NCBI RefSeq assembly: GCF_018449605.1
Contig: NZ_JAAVUW010000002.1
Coordinates: 248,001 to 312,000 of the forward strand
Source of the DNA: Luteibacter sp. dw_328
GTDB taxonomy: Bacteria; Pseudomonadota; Gammaproteobacteria; Xanthomonadales; Rhodanobacteraceae
Direction of reading: 5' to 3'
Length of the DNA stretch: 64,000 bases
Every line of letters starts with the position of its first letter. The stretch's first letter is position 1. A model generated the notes under the pieces. The model made no database searches and was not told the origin of the DNA. It saw only the letters and a program-made list of their open reading frames with translations. The position numbers were made by a program, and so were the translations under genes. Below, piece after piece: positions 52,753 to 60,148 of this stretch.

Positions 52753-53421
52753 TTACTTCGACGCATGAGCGGGGAGGGTCGCCGTGAACGGAATCCGCTT
52801 ATTGGGATCGCTCATGAGGAAGTACTGGCCGGAGATCTTGATCTGACCTTTTTCCTCATGAAAACCCTCGTTACCCTTGTCGACCCACGACGAGTAACCA
52901 GCGTCCACGCCGGGAACGTCCGCATCCTGGTTCGCGACGATCTTGCCGGTCGTGGGGGAAAGCTCAACCACGTTCAGCAGCGTCTGCGAGATCGATGATC
53001 GCTGGCTGGTATCGCTCTGCACCAGAACGAATAGCGAGCCACCCATCGCGAAACAGTGCGTGGCGCGATTCTGATACCAGTCCGAGGGCAGCGGAATGGC
53101 CGTGATCCAGCGCGGCTGCTGTGTCTTGGCATCCTTGAAGTAGACGACGGCGCGACCGTCAAGGCCTTCCTTGGTGGCGTCTCCGGCAACACATTCGCCG
53201 CCCTCGATCGGCGCGGAGCCGTATGCGGTGAAATCCTTCGGTAGCTTCGCCGCGGCCGGCAGCTTGGTCGCAAGAGGCAAGGCCTCGGACGCGTGTGCGA
53301 GAAGGGGAAGGACAGCCAGCTGAGCAGCCAGGGCACCCGCGAGCAGGAGCTTGCTCATTCGGCGAGATGCGCGCAGGGGCGCGTCGCCGGCATGCGTCGG
53401 GTTAGAACGGTCAATCGTCAT
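52753..53421 (-). CDS. Putative periplasmic immunity protein for the glucosaminidase effector
   Basis: A 222-residue protein with a signal peptide (KLLLAGALAAQLAVLPLLAHA). An extended N-region of about 21 residues precedes it, so an internal ATG (MSKLLLAG) may be the true start. The mature part has two Cys (GGECVAGD, THCFAMGG). It alternates strands ending YFLMSDPNKRIPFTATLP. The position 18 bases before the glucosaminidase effector matches the immunity-then-effector order seen for the lipase pair. There is no known fold assignment. Confidence 0.7.
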   Translation of the reverse strand: MTIDRSNPTHAGDAPLRASRRMSKLLLAGALAAQLAVLPLLAHASEALPLATKLPAAAKLPKDFTAYGSAPIEGGECVAGDATKEGLDGRAVVYFKDAKTQQPRWITAIPLPSDWYQNRATHCFAMGGSLFVLVQSDTSQRSSISQTLLNVVELSPTTGKIVANQDADVPGVDAGYSSWVDKGNEGFHEEKGQIKISGQYFLMSDPNKRIPFTATLPAHASK

Positions 53422-53505
53422 GTGTAACTCCTGTTTGATTTTCGGGGTGGCTTTGCTTCCTGCTGGCCGATCCCGCCATCCGGGCGGGGTGTTGCATTCT
53501 GTGCG

Positions 53506-54153
53506 TTAGGGCAGTGCTACTTCCGGGAGCTTGCCGGGATCGAAATCGGCGAAGGACACTGTGCCGAGCTCCTTCGCGGTCAGGTCGACGTGCTTTTCCT
53601 TGTCGGTGTCCGTATCGAACACCTTGCGAACCGCTGAGGAGATAAACCAGTCCTTCTTAGCACCTACGTATGTGAAGGTGTACTCATCCGTCCAGCGTTC
53701 GCGGCTACCGCCACCGATCACGATCGTGAACTGACCTTTACCTATGCGCGAATACGCATAGGGATCTCCAGCCACGCCGCCGCAAAGGGAGCAGGGGACG
53801 ATGAGGATGTTCGCGGATGCCCTATGAAGCTGACCTGCCTCATCGCGTAAAAGGAGAACGACGTGGCGAGAGGGGCCTTGGCCTAGCTTCTCCGTGCTTG
53901 TCTGTGGCGGATCCAGCACCAGCAGCACGTCGGACCGGCCCTCACCGGTTAGATCGCCCCTGACAGACTCGAAAACCTTCGCGCCACCGGTCGCGAACGC
54001 TGTCAGGTCGTTCATAGCGTTTCCTTTTGCTGGCGTCGAAACATTCGGAGTGGACTGAGGCCGCGCGTATGGATTGGCGCTTTGCGCACTGACCGTCGTG
54101 ACGATGCCAAAACCGGTCAGCAGGAGCAATCGAAGTGTGCTTTGAATCTTCAT
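53506..54153 (-). CDS. Secreted protein, possible immunity or lysozyme-inhibitor-like
   Basis: A 215-residue protein with a signal peptide (LRLLLLTGFGIVTTVSAQS). The mature part has a VCBS/FG-GAP-like turn (VRGDLTGEGRSDVLLVLDPP), a Cys pair (VPCSLCGG) and an aromatic WTDEYTFTYVG strand. The DLTGEGRSD turn recalls inhibitors such as XAC2610, the immunity protein of a Xanthomonas peptidoglycan-hydrolase effector. It is therefore a candidate for the GH19 effector that lacks an adjacent immunity gene. This is inference. Confidence 0.65.
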   Translation of the reverse strand: MKIQSTLRLLLLTGFGIVTTVSAQSANPYARPQSTPNVSTPAKGNAMNDLTAFATGGAKVFESVRGDLTGEGRSDVLLVLDPPQTSTEKLGQGPSRHVVLLLRDEAGQLHRASANILIVPCSLCGGVAGDPYAYSRIGKGQFTIVIGGGSRERWTDEYTFTYVGAKKDWFISSAVRKVFDTDTDKEKHVDLTAKELGTVSFADFDPGKLPEVALP

Positions 54154-54241
54154 GGATGTGCCGTTTCTTCCTACAGGGTGGAACTTCGTGGGTTTGTCAT
54201 CGACCGCCGCCCCTACGCTGAGGATGTGTTCGCGCTAACTC

Positions 54242-54562
54242 CTAGTGGAACATGGGTGCTTCCTGTCCCGTCCCCGGTCCCTTCCAGACGCCCTGGCCAA
54301 CGCCCGGGCAGATTAAGTACCACTCCTTGAGCGACGCGTAATCGTCAGGTGTCCATGGGCGACCATAGGGTGCATTGGGCGGATCACACGTCGGATCGGT
54401 CCAAACAGTTGCGGCGGCCGCTGATATGGGGATCCAGCAGCGTAAAGGATTGATCTGACCGTAAGTGCAGAACACGAACGGATCGCCCGCGCGATAGGTG
54501 AGTAGCTGAGCGCTGGCAGGGCCTGCGAACATAGCCATCGCGAGGAACATCCACTTTGTCAT
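54242..54562 (-). CDS. Small secreted Cys-rich protein
   Basis: A 106-residue product with a signal peptide (MTKWMFLAMAMFAGPASAQ) and four Cys in the mature part (FVFCTYGQINPLRCWIP, PTCDPP, LICPGVG). The start at 54562 follows AGGATGCC. A longer frame to 54718 crosses the DUF4189 remnant and was rejected. The function is unknown. It lies between the virB6/DUF4189 array and the effector genes on the same strand. Confidence 0.6.
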   Translation of the reverse strand: MTKWMFLAMAMFAGPASAQLLTYRAGDPFVFCTYGQINPLRCWIPISAAAATVWTDPTCDPPNAPYGRPWTPDDYASLKEWYLICPGVGQGVWKGPGTGQEAPMFH

Positions 54563-54642
54563 CTTGGCATCCTTGTTTTTACTTGAAAGTTCACTGTTCG
54601 ATGTAGAGCAGCGCGGTGCTCGGCGTGACGGCAGCAACCTGA

Positions 54643-54862
54643 TTACCGCGGAAGTTCGATGGGAAGACTGCAGCCGGAGTAAAACACCCAGCAACCGGAA
54701 ACCCCATCTCGGTCGCACCTGGCCAGTCCTTCCGAAATCGCGGCCTTCTCATTGCTGCCATCCGAGGGCACGGCGGCAGCGCCTGGTTTCCGATCCCAGC
54801 CACGCACATCCCACTAACAACGCAAGGTAGCTGACTGCGCAGAGGAACGATTCAGCTTTCAT
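54643..54862 (-). pseudogene. Degenerate DUF4189 gene, fourth array copy
   Basis: Reading leftward from 54862, MKAESFLCAVSYLALLVGC resembles a signal peptide. After a frame change the sequence runs EKAAISEGLARCDRDGVSGC then WVFYSGCSLPIELPR and a stop at 54643. The intact DUF4189 proteins end YYSACSLPIEVP, preceded by a Cys and an Asp at matching spacing. Most of the conserved core is deleted. It follows the degenerate third extra virB6 segment, completing a fourth decayed unit. Confidence 0.75.
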
Positions 54863-55186
54863 TGCTACTTTCCACCGACCTCCATACTGCTGAGTGCTCG
54901 GAGTGTTCGAGCGCTGGCCCCAAGACCCATCCGGCTGCCCCTGCGGCCTTGGCTTGCTACCAGCACCCTGGAACACCGAGTAAGTAAGCGCGCTACCCAG
55001 CGTGCCCTGGAAGAACATCGCCGCCATCGGTGGCACGGAAACAATCAGGATCGAAAGCAGCAGTGCCATCGAAAACATCGTGCCTATGCCGTAAATCAGC
55101 CATCGTTTGAACAGATCCTTCGTCTGGTCGAAGCTCATGCAAGTGACGAACAGGACGACGAGATGTACGAAGACCCTTCTTTTCAT
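54749..55186 (-). pseudogene. Third extra virB6 3' segment, internally deleted
   Basis: It starts MKRRVFVHLVVLFVTCM like the other partial copies, then SFDQTKDLFKRWLIYGIG. An in-frame deletion of about 48 residues joins FSMALL directly to LSILIV. The conserved end QGAGSKPRPQGQPDGSWGQR is followed by a tail (NTPSTQQYGG) that runs into the DUF4189 remnant. It is the most diverged of the copies and the farthest from intact virB6. Confidence 0.8.
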
Positions 55187-55360
55187 CGGCTCATTTTAAC
55201 TAGCAATCCCTAGACTCTTTAGCTGCTACTTGACCCATTGTCTTAACTACCGAGGAACGCGATCGGCAACCTGGCGCAGGACCGCTGTCGGTTAACCGTC
55301 TACAGTCCTTTGCATTTCGATTGAAGAGCTCCACTTTCTGGGAACTTGGCAACACTTCAA

Positions 55361-55864
55361 TTACAGCGGCACCTCGATAGGCAAGCTGCAGGCCGAGTAA
55401 TAGACATGGCAATTCGTGTCTTCCTCGTTGCACTTATCCATGGCACGTCGCTCAGCCTGTTTGAGGTTGACGTCCCCTTTCGAATTCATCAACTTGTTGC
55501 CGAATACCAGTGCCACGCATCCATTGCCGTAGGCGATCTCAGTTTGGCAGTTGACGCCTCCCTTTTTCCTGCAATCTGCCAACGCAGCGTTCACCGATCC
55601 TTCGGGAGTAGAAATGTCTATCGACGTTCCCATTATCCCTTTTGACGTGTCGGTCGCGATTGCCTGCCACTGTGAACGCCAGCCCGAAGGCACATGAATT
55701 GGTAGCGAGGCCTGATCCTCAGCGTTCCCGCTAGGTATAGGCACGCACGTCTGCCAGCCTTGACCTTGCTGAGGGTACTGTCCCGGAGGGCAGCCTCCCT
55801 CTGCGTGAGCCAAGCCCACGCAACAGATGAGAAGGAAAATTGTCGCGACAAAGTTTCGCGTCAT
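55361..55864 (-). CDS. DUF4189 secreted protein, copy 3
   Basis: A 167-residue periplasmic protein with a signal peptide. The conserved N-terminal GGCPPGQYPQQGQGWQTCVP opens a DUF4189 domain with WQAIATDTSKGIMG, ADCRKKGG, NGCVALVFGNK and the end YYSACSLPIEVPL. It has at least eight Cys. It overlaps the preceding virB6 segment (ATGA at 55861-55864). DUF4189 proteins often accompany Xanthomonadales T4SS loci; the function is not established. Confidence 0.85.
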   Translation of the reverse strand: MTRNFVATIFLLICCVGLAHAEGGCPPGQYPQQGQGWQTCVPIPSGNAEDQASLPIHVPSGWRSQWQAIATDTSKGIMGTSIDISTPEGSVNAALADCRKKGGVNCQTEIAYGNGCVALVFGNKLMNSKGDVNLKQAERRAMDKCNEEDTNCHVYYSACSLPIEVPL

Positions 55865-56421
55865 GATGTGCGCCTAGATGTGCCTTGCTTGACAGTCTCT
55901 TGTTGCGTCGGGGCCTGGGTGCCGGAAGAAACCCTCGTCGTGAATGAACCCAAAGAGTGGTTGCCCTCCTGACCTACATACTGCTGAGTGCTCGGAGTGT
56001 TCGGGCGTTGGCCCCAAGACCCAGCCGGCTGCCCCTGCGGCCCAGGCTTGCTACCAGCACCCTGGAACACCGAGTAAGTAAGCGCGCTACCCAGCGTGCC
56101 CTGGAAGAACATCGCCATCGGTGGCACGGAGACAATCAGGATCGAAAGCAGCAGACCGATACCGCCTTGCTGCATGGCGACGCTGGTCAGACCTTCGGTG
56201 CTGTTACCCATGATCGAATTGATGATCTTTGCGCCCCAAAGGGCCGCGCTGACGCGGATGGTGAGTCCGAGCACCATGCTGGCCACCACACTGAGCAGGG
56301 CCATCGAGAAGATCGTGCCTATGCCGTACATAAGCCATCGTTTGAACAGGTTCTTCGTTTGGTCAAAGATCATGCAGGTGACGGACAGGGCGACGAAATG
56401 TACGAAGCCCCTTCTTTTCAT
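55861..56421 (-). CDS. Second extra virB6 3' segment (partial VirB6 with its own tail)
   Basis: A 186-residue product. MKRRGFVHFVALSVTCM replaces the N-terminal 192 residues of VirB6. From IFDQTKNLFKRWLMYGIG through FFQGTLGSALTYSVFQGAGS it is almost identical to intact VirB6. The C-terminal tail after QPAGSW differs (GQRPNTPSTQQYVGQ, then SFTTRV and VKQ near the end). It keeps three or so TM helices. It may be expressed or be a silent tail cassette. The start at 56421 is taken by analogy with the other copies; in-frame ATGs at 56430 and 56442 exist. Confidence 0.75.
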   Translation of the reverse strand: MKRRGFVHFVALSVTCMIFDQTKNLFKRWLMYGIGTIFSMALLSVVASMVLGLTIRVSAALWGAKIINSIMGNSTEGLTSVAMQQGGIGLLLSILIVSVPPMAMFFQGTLGSALTYSVFQGAGSKPGPQGQPAGSWGQRPNTPSTQQYVGQEGNHSLGSFTTRVSSGTQAPTQQETVKQGTSRRTS

Positions 56422-56482
56422 CCGGCTCATTTTAATTAGCAATCCCTGGACTCTTTAGCCGCTACTTGACCCATTGTCGTAA

Positions 56483-56989
56483 CTACTGAGGAACTTCAAT
56501 TGGCAAGCTGCACGCCGAGTAGTACACGTGGCAGTTTGTATCGTCCGTGTTGCACTGTGCCATCGCACGTTTCTTGGCCTCCGTTTCGTTTGGGCCACCT
56601 TTCGCGTTCTTATAGGCGTTGCCAAATACCATTGCGACGCAACCATTTGCGTATGAGATGTCCACCTTGCAACTGTCGCCGCCTTTGGACCGGCAGTCAG
56701 AAATAGCCGCGGCTTCAGCGGTTTCCCAGCTTACTTTGTCGGCCGAGGTGCCCATTATTCCTTTCGTCGTGTCAGTCGCGATTGCTTGCCACTGATCAAG
56801 CCACTTGGACGGGACGTGGACGGGTTGGGCCCCGCGCGGCGCTGCTTCCGAATTCGGAATTGGCACGCAGGTCTGCCAGCCCTGCCCTTGCTGCGGATAC
56901 TGTCCGGGTGGGCAACCGCCCTCTGCGTGGACAACGTTCATGCAACTGAGCATCAGTAGAACGAGGAGGAACAAGATGTTTTTTTTCAT
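56483..56989 (-). CDS. DUF4189 secreted protein, copy 2
   Basis: A 168-residue periplasmic protein: signal peptide (NILFLLVLLMLSCMNVVHA), GGCPPGQYPQQGQGWQTCVP, then WQAIATDTTKGIMGTS, SDCRSKGGDSC, NGCVAMVFGN and YYSACSLPIEVPQ. Its ATG overlaps the stop of the first extra virB6 segment (ATGA). The middle part (about 45-110) is the most variable between the three copies. Confidence 0.88.
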   Translation of the reverse strand: MKKNILFLLVLLMLSCMNVVHAEGGCPPGQYPQQGQGWQTCVPIPNSEAAPRGAQPVHVPSKWLDQWQAIATDTTKGIMGTSADKVSWETAEAAAISDCRSKGGDSCKVDISYANGCVAMVFGNAYKNAKGGPNETEAKKRAMAQCNTDDTNCHVYYSACSLPIEVPQ

Positions 56990-57546
56990 GGCGTGTACCT
57001 AGATGCATCTTGCTTAACGGCTTCTTGTTGTGCAGGACCCTGTGGCGCGGCTACGCGAGTGGCAAAGCCACCCAGGGCGCTGTGCGGCTGCTGACCGGTG
57101 TGCTGCTGTTCCGGAGGCGGCAGAGAGCGTTGTGACCAAGATCCAGCCGGCTGCCCCTGCGGCCCAGGCTTGCTACCAGCACCCTGGAACACCGAGTAAG
57201 TAAGCGCGCTACCCAGCGTGCCCTGGAAGAACATCGCCGCCATCGGTGGCACGGAAACAATCAGGATCGAAAGCAGCAGACCGATACCGCCTTGCTGCAT
57301 GGCGACACTGGTCAGACCTTCGGTGCTGTTACCCATGATCGAATTGATGATCTTTGCGCCCCAAAGGGCCGCGCTGACGCGGATAGTGAGTCCGAGCACC
57401 ATGCTGGCCACTACGCTGAGCAGGGCCATCGAGAAGATCGTGCCTATGCCGTACATAAGCCATCGTTTGAACAGATCCTTCGTCTGGTCGAAGATCATGC
57501 AAGTGACGAACAGGACGACGAGATGTACGAAGACCCTTCTTTTCAT
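56986..57546 (-). CDS. First extra virB6 3' segment (partial VirB6 with its own tail)
   Basis: A 186-residue product identical in layout to the second extra copy: MKRRVFVHLVVLFVTCM, then IFDQTKDLFKRWLMYGIG to QPAGSW nearly identical to VirB6 residues 193-312. A distinct tail follows (SQRSLPPPEQQHTGQQPHSA, then GGFATRV...VKQ). It begins 95 bases after a DUF4189 gene and overlaps the next one. It cannot replace full VirB6 because the periplasmic N-terminal half is absent. Confidence 0.78.
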   Translation of the reverse strand: MKRRVFVHLVVLFVTCMIFDQTKDLFKRWLMYGIGTIFSMALLSVVASMVLGLTIRVSAALWGAKIINSIMGNSTEGLTSVAMQQGGIGLLLSILIVSVPPMAAMFFQGTLGSALTYSVFQGAGSKPGPQGQPAGSWSQRSLPPPEQQHTGQQPHSALGGFATRVAAPQGPAQQEAVKQDASRYTP

Positions 57547-57641
57547 CGGCTTATTTTACCCGGCACTCTATGGACTCTTTAGCTTCCATTTGATCCCTCG
57601 TCGTAACTATTGTCATGAGCGCTTCCGTGACGCGCCACTCT

Positions 57642-58148
57642 TCACAGGGGGACCTCGATCGGAAGGCTGCATTCCGAGTAGTACACGCGGCAGTTTGTGT
57701 CATCTGACTGGCACTGTGACATGGCCAGCTTCTTTGCCTCGTTCTGATTTTCGGAAGCTTTTACGTTCATGAACTTGCTTCCGACCACCATCGCGACGCA
57801 GCCGTTAGAAATTGAGATCTCTATACGGCAATCGACACCGCCCTTGGTCCGGCAGTCGGACATTGCCGCCGCCTCAGCTTCGGGGCCGGAAATCTTGTCG
57901 ATCGACTTACCAAGGACGCCGTGCGGCGTATCCGTTGCGACAGCTTGCCATTGATCGCGCCAGGTTGACGGCACATGCGTAATCTGGCTTGCGCCGTTGT
58001 TGCTGCTTGCGTTGGGTATCGGGACGCATGTTTGCCATCCTTGCCCCTGCTGCGGATATTGACCGGGAGGACATCCACCCTCCGCGTTCGCTACATTCAA
58101 GAGAATCGATGCGGCAAGAAGAACTAGTGCAATGATTGTTTTAGTCAT
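57642..58148 (-). CDS. DUF4189 secreted protein, copy 1 (paired with intact virB6)
   Basis: A 168-residue periplasmic protein: signal peptide (IALVLLAASILLNVANA), GGCPPGQYPQQGQGWQTCVP, WQAVATDTPHGVLGKS, SDCRTKGGVDC, NGCVAMVVGSK and YYSECSLPIEVPL. Its start overlaps the stop of intact virB6 (ATGA), so the two are translated together. It is the reference pair for the repeated unit downstream. Confidence 0.9.
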   Translation of the reverse strand: MTKTIIALVLLAASILLNVANAEGGCPPGQYPQQGQGWQTCVPIPNASSNNGASQITHVPSTWRDQWQAVATDTPHGVLGKSIDKISGPEAEAAAMSDCRTKGGVDCRIEISISNGCVAMVVGSKFMNVKASENQNEAKKLAMSQCQSDDTNCRVYYSECSLPIEVPL

Positions 58149-59230
58149 GGTGCTGGTCTTTGAGTTGCTTGCTTGACGGTATCGTGATGAAGAGGTGCCT
58201 GGGAGCCGGAGACGCGTGTAGCGAAACCGCCAGCATCGTGACGAAGTTCAGGGCTGCTATTCGTTTGCATCGACGGCGTCGCTTTCCTGTCCGCCCACGA
58301 TCCAGCCGGCTGCCCCTGCGGCCCTGGCTTGCTACCAGCACCCTGGAACACCGAATAAGTAAGCGCGCTACCCAGCGTGCCCTGGAAGAACATCGCCGCC
58401 ATCGGTGGCACGGAAACAATCAGGATCGAAAGCAGCAGACCGATACCGCCTTGCTGCATGGCGACGCTGGTCAGGCCTTCGGTGCTGTTACCCATGATCG
58501 AATTGATGATCTTCGCGCCCCAGAGAGCCGCGCTGACGCGGACAGTGAGCCCGAGCACCATGCTGGCCACTACGCTGAGCAGGGCCATCGAGAAGATCGT
58601 GCCTATGCCGTACATCAGCCATCGTTTGAACAGGTCCTTCGTCTGGTCGAAGATCAAGCACAGGATGAAGAGTGGCCCGAGGCCGATGAACAGAGCAATA
58701 GCGAACTGATAGAGCAACAACATGGCGCCAGCGGTCATCGGCGGGCTGGCAGTGCCGAAGGTGGCGATCCAGTTGGAACGATCCTTGGCGGTCTGCATTT
58801 CGACATCGCCAGGTATCACCTGCACGGCATTGATCGTGCTGAGCGCGAGCTGCGTATACGCCAGGTTTTCGTCGATCGCATCCGCCGTCGTCTGGTTTGC
58901 GTTCCCCGTAAAGAGCTGGTGGATCTCCATATCAAGGTCAGTCGTCAGGAATGTGTGGAGGTCACGCCCCGCCAGCGCCATGGTGGTGGCAGCAGCGACG
59001 ACGACCACGATGCGACCCATGTTGATCACCACTTCCATCAGCGATTCGCGAGAGCGGCCGGTGGCGATACGAAAGCCTTGCACGATGATCCATAGCGTGA
59101 CCAAGGTCAGCGCTATGGCGCTGGCCCAGGTCATCATCCGCTTCATGAGATCCATGCCGAACTCGGCAATCTGGTCGTTGAGATAATCGTAGACGAGACG
59201 GTAGTAAACGTAATCCGCAATATTTGGCAT
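58145..59230 (-). CDS. virB6: T4SS inner-membrane channel protein VirB6
   Basis: A 361-residue polytopic protein. The N-terminal part (1-60) with TM ASAIALTLVTLWIIVQGFRI is followed by a VVVVAAATTMA helix, a periplasmic segment (about 95-165) and several helices: QFAIALFIGLGPLFILCLIF, ALLSVVASMVLG and GLLLSILIVSVPPMAAMFF. A hydrophilic tail from about 300 to 361 (KPGPQGQPAGSW to the end) follows. The tail is the part that varies among the downstream partial copies. It is located after virB5 and before the DUF4189 gene. Confidence 0.93.
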   Translation of the reverse strand: MPNIADYVYYRLVYDYLNDQIAEFGMDLMKRMMTWASAIALTLVTLWIIVQGFRIATGRSRESLMEVVINMGRIVVVVAAATTMALAGRDLHTFLTTDLDMEIHQLFTGNANQTTADAIDENLAYTQLALSTINAVQVIPGDVEMQTAKDRSNWIATFGTASPPMTAGAMLLLYQFAIALFIGLGPLFILCLIFDQTKDLFKRWLMYGIGTIFSMALLSVVASMVLGLTVRVSAALWGAKIINSIMGNSTEGLTSVAMQQGGIGLLLSILIVSVPPMAAMFFQGTLGSALTYSVFQGAGSKPGPQGQPAGSWADRKATPSMQTNSSPELRHDAGGFATRVSGSQAPLHHDTVKQATQRPAP

Positions 59231-59276
59231 TTTTGCCTATTTCCAGTGCCGGGCAGGTTGACCTTGCCGCGAAGCG

Positions 59277-59297
59277 TGGCTCCCGTCGGGAGCCACT
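59277..59297 (-). promoter_or_regulatory. Intercistronic hairpin virB5/virB6
   Basis: A perfect 9-bp stem GTGGCTCCC / GGGAGCCAC with loop GTC starts 13 bases after the virB5 stop. There is no U-tract, so it is more likely an mRNA processing or stability element than a terminator. Confidence 0.6.
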
Positions 59298-59310
59298 CCA
59301 TGATCCATTC

Positions 59311-60111
59311 TTACTTCGGTGTGAACGCCGCTTTGAGGGCGGCCACGTTGACCAACGTTCCCAACGCGCTCGGCTCGCCGTTCATGGCGCGGCGCGAAAG
59401 CGTGGATTGCATCTTCATCAGCATTTCGATCTGCAAGTCGGACTGCTTCATGTCCGACTCCCAGTGCTCGCGAGCCGTGGCGAGATTGGTTCCGTAACGG
59501 TTCACTTCGGCGTCGTTGGAGGCAAGGTTTCCGGGCGATGACCCCACCTCTGTGATGCGCTGCTTCTGGATATCGAGCAGGTTCTGGCTCTGCGAGGCGA
59601 CGTAAAGCAGGTAATCCACCGAGGTGTTGTACTTTCGGTTCTTGGTCATGGCGATCATCTGGCAAAGCTGTGTCTGCTGTTTGATCACATCACCGCCCAT
59701 GTCTGGCAGGAACGACGACAGCGCACTCGTGATGTCACCGGCCAGACCGCCACTGACGCCCGGACACTCGTCCTTTACCCCGTAATCGTCGGGGATGCGC
59801 TTGAATTGGTTGGTCGCGGCAAACAGTTGGAGGTTGAATGTCGAAAGCTTTGAATAGACGCTCTGCCAGTAGGCAACCTCCGACTGGTAATGCGCAATCG
59901 TGTCGGAATACTGTTTGACCGTATCGGCCCAGCGACCCGCCTGTAGACCGTATTCAGTGGCCGCGTTCGTCACGGCCGTGACATCCTCGACGAGCCACTG
60001 CGCATGAGCTTGTTGGGTGTATGCGCCCACGGCCAGCGTGAGGGAAGCGCTAAGCAAGATCTGCGGCAGGCGTCGGGCCAGGGATCTGCGCAGGGATGTC
60101 GTCGGGCTCAT
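59311..60111 (-). CDS. virB5: T4SS minor pilin/stalk protein VirB5
   Basis: A 266-residue secreted protein with a signal peptide (LPQILLSASLTLAVGAYTQQ, then AHAQW). A long helical body typical of VirB5/TrbJ follows (NAATEYGLQAGRWADTVKQY; REHWESDMKQSDLQIEMLMK). The start at 60111 (MSPTTSLRRSLARRLPQ) gives the signal peptide; upstream in-frame codons overlap the virB4 3' end. It forms the T4SS pilus tip or stalk with VirB2. Confidence 0.9.
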   Translation of the reverse strand: MSPTTSLRRSLARRLPQILLSASLTLAVGAYTQQAHAQWLVEDVTAVTNAATEYGLQAGRWADTVKQYSDTIAHYQSEVAYWQSVYSKLSTFNLQLFAATNQFKRIPDDYGVKDECPGVSGGLAGDITSALSSFLPDMGGDVIKQQTQLCQMIAMTKNRKYNTSVDYLLYVASQSQNLLDIQKQRITEVGSSPGNLASNDAEVNRYGTNLATAREHWESDMKQSDLQIEMLMKMQSTLSRRAMNGEPSALGTLVNVAALKAAFTPK

Positions 60112-60148
60112 GGTGTGTATTCCGTATTCAATGTATTCGCAGGGATGA

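Noticed and set aside
54242-54718. Longer version of the small Cys-rich secreted protein
   Set aside because: The extension reads through the DUF4189 remnant out of frame and would hide the clear signal peptide starting at 54562.
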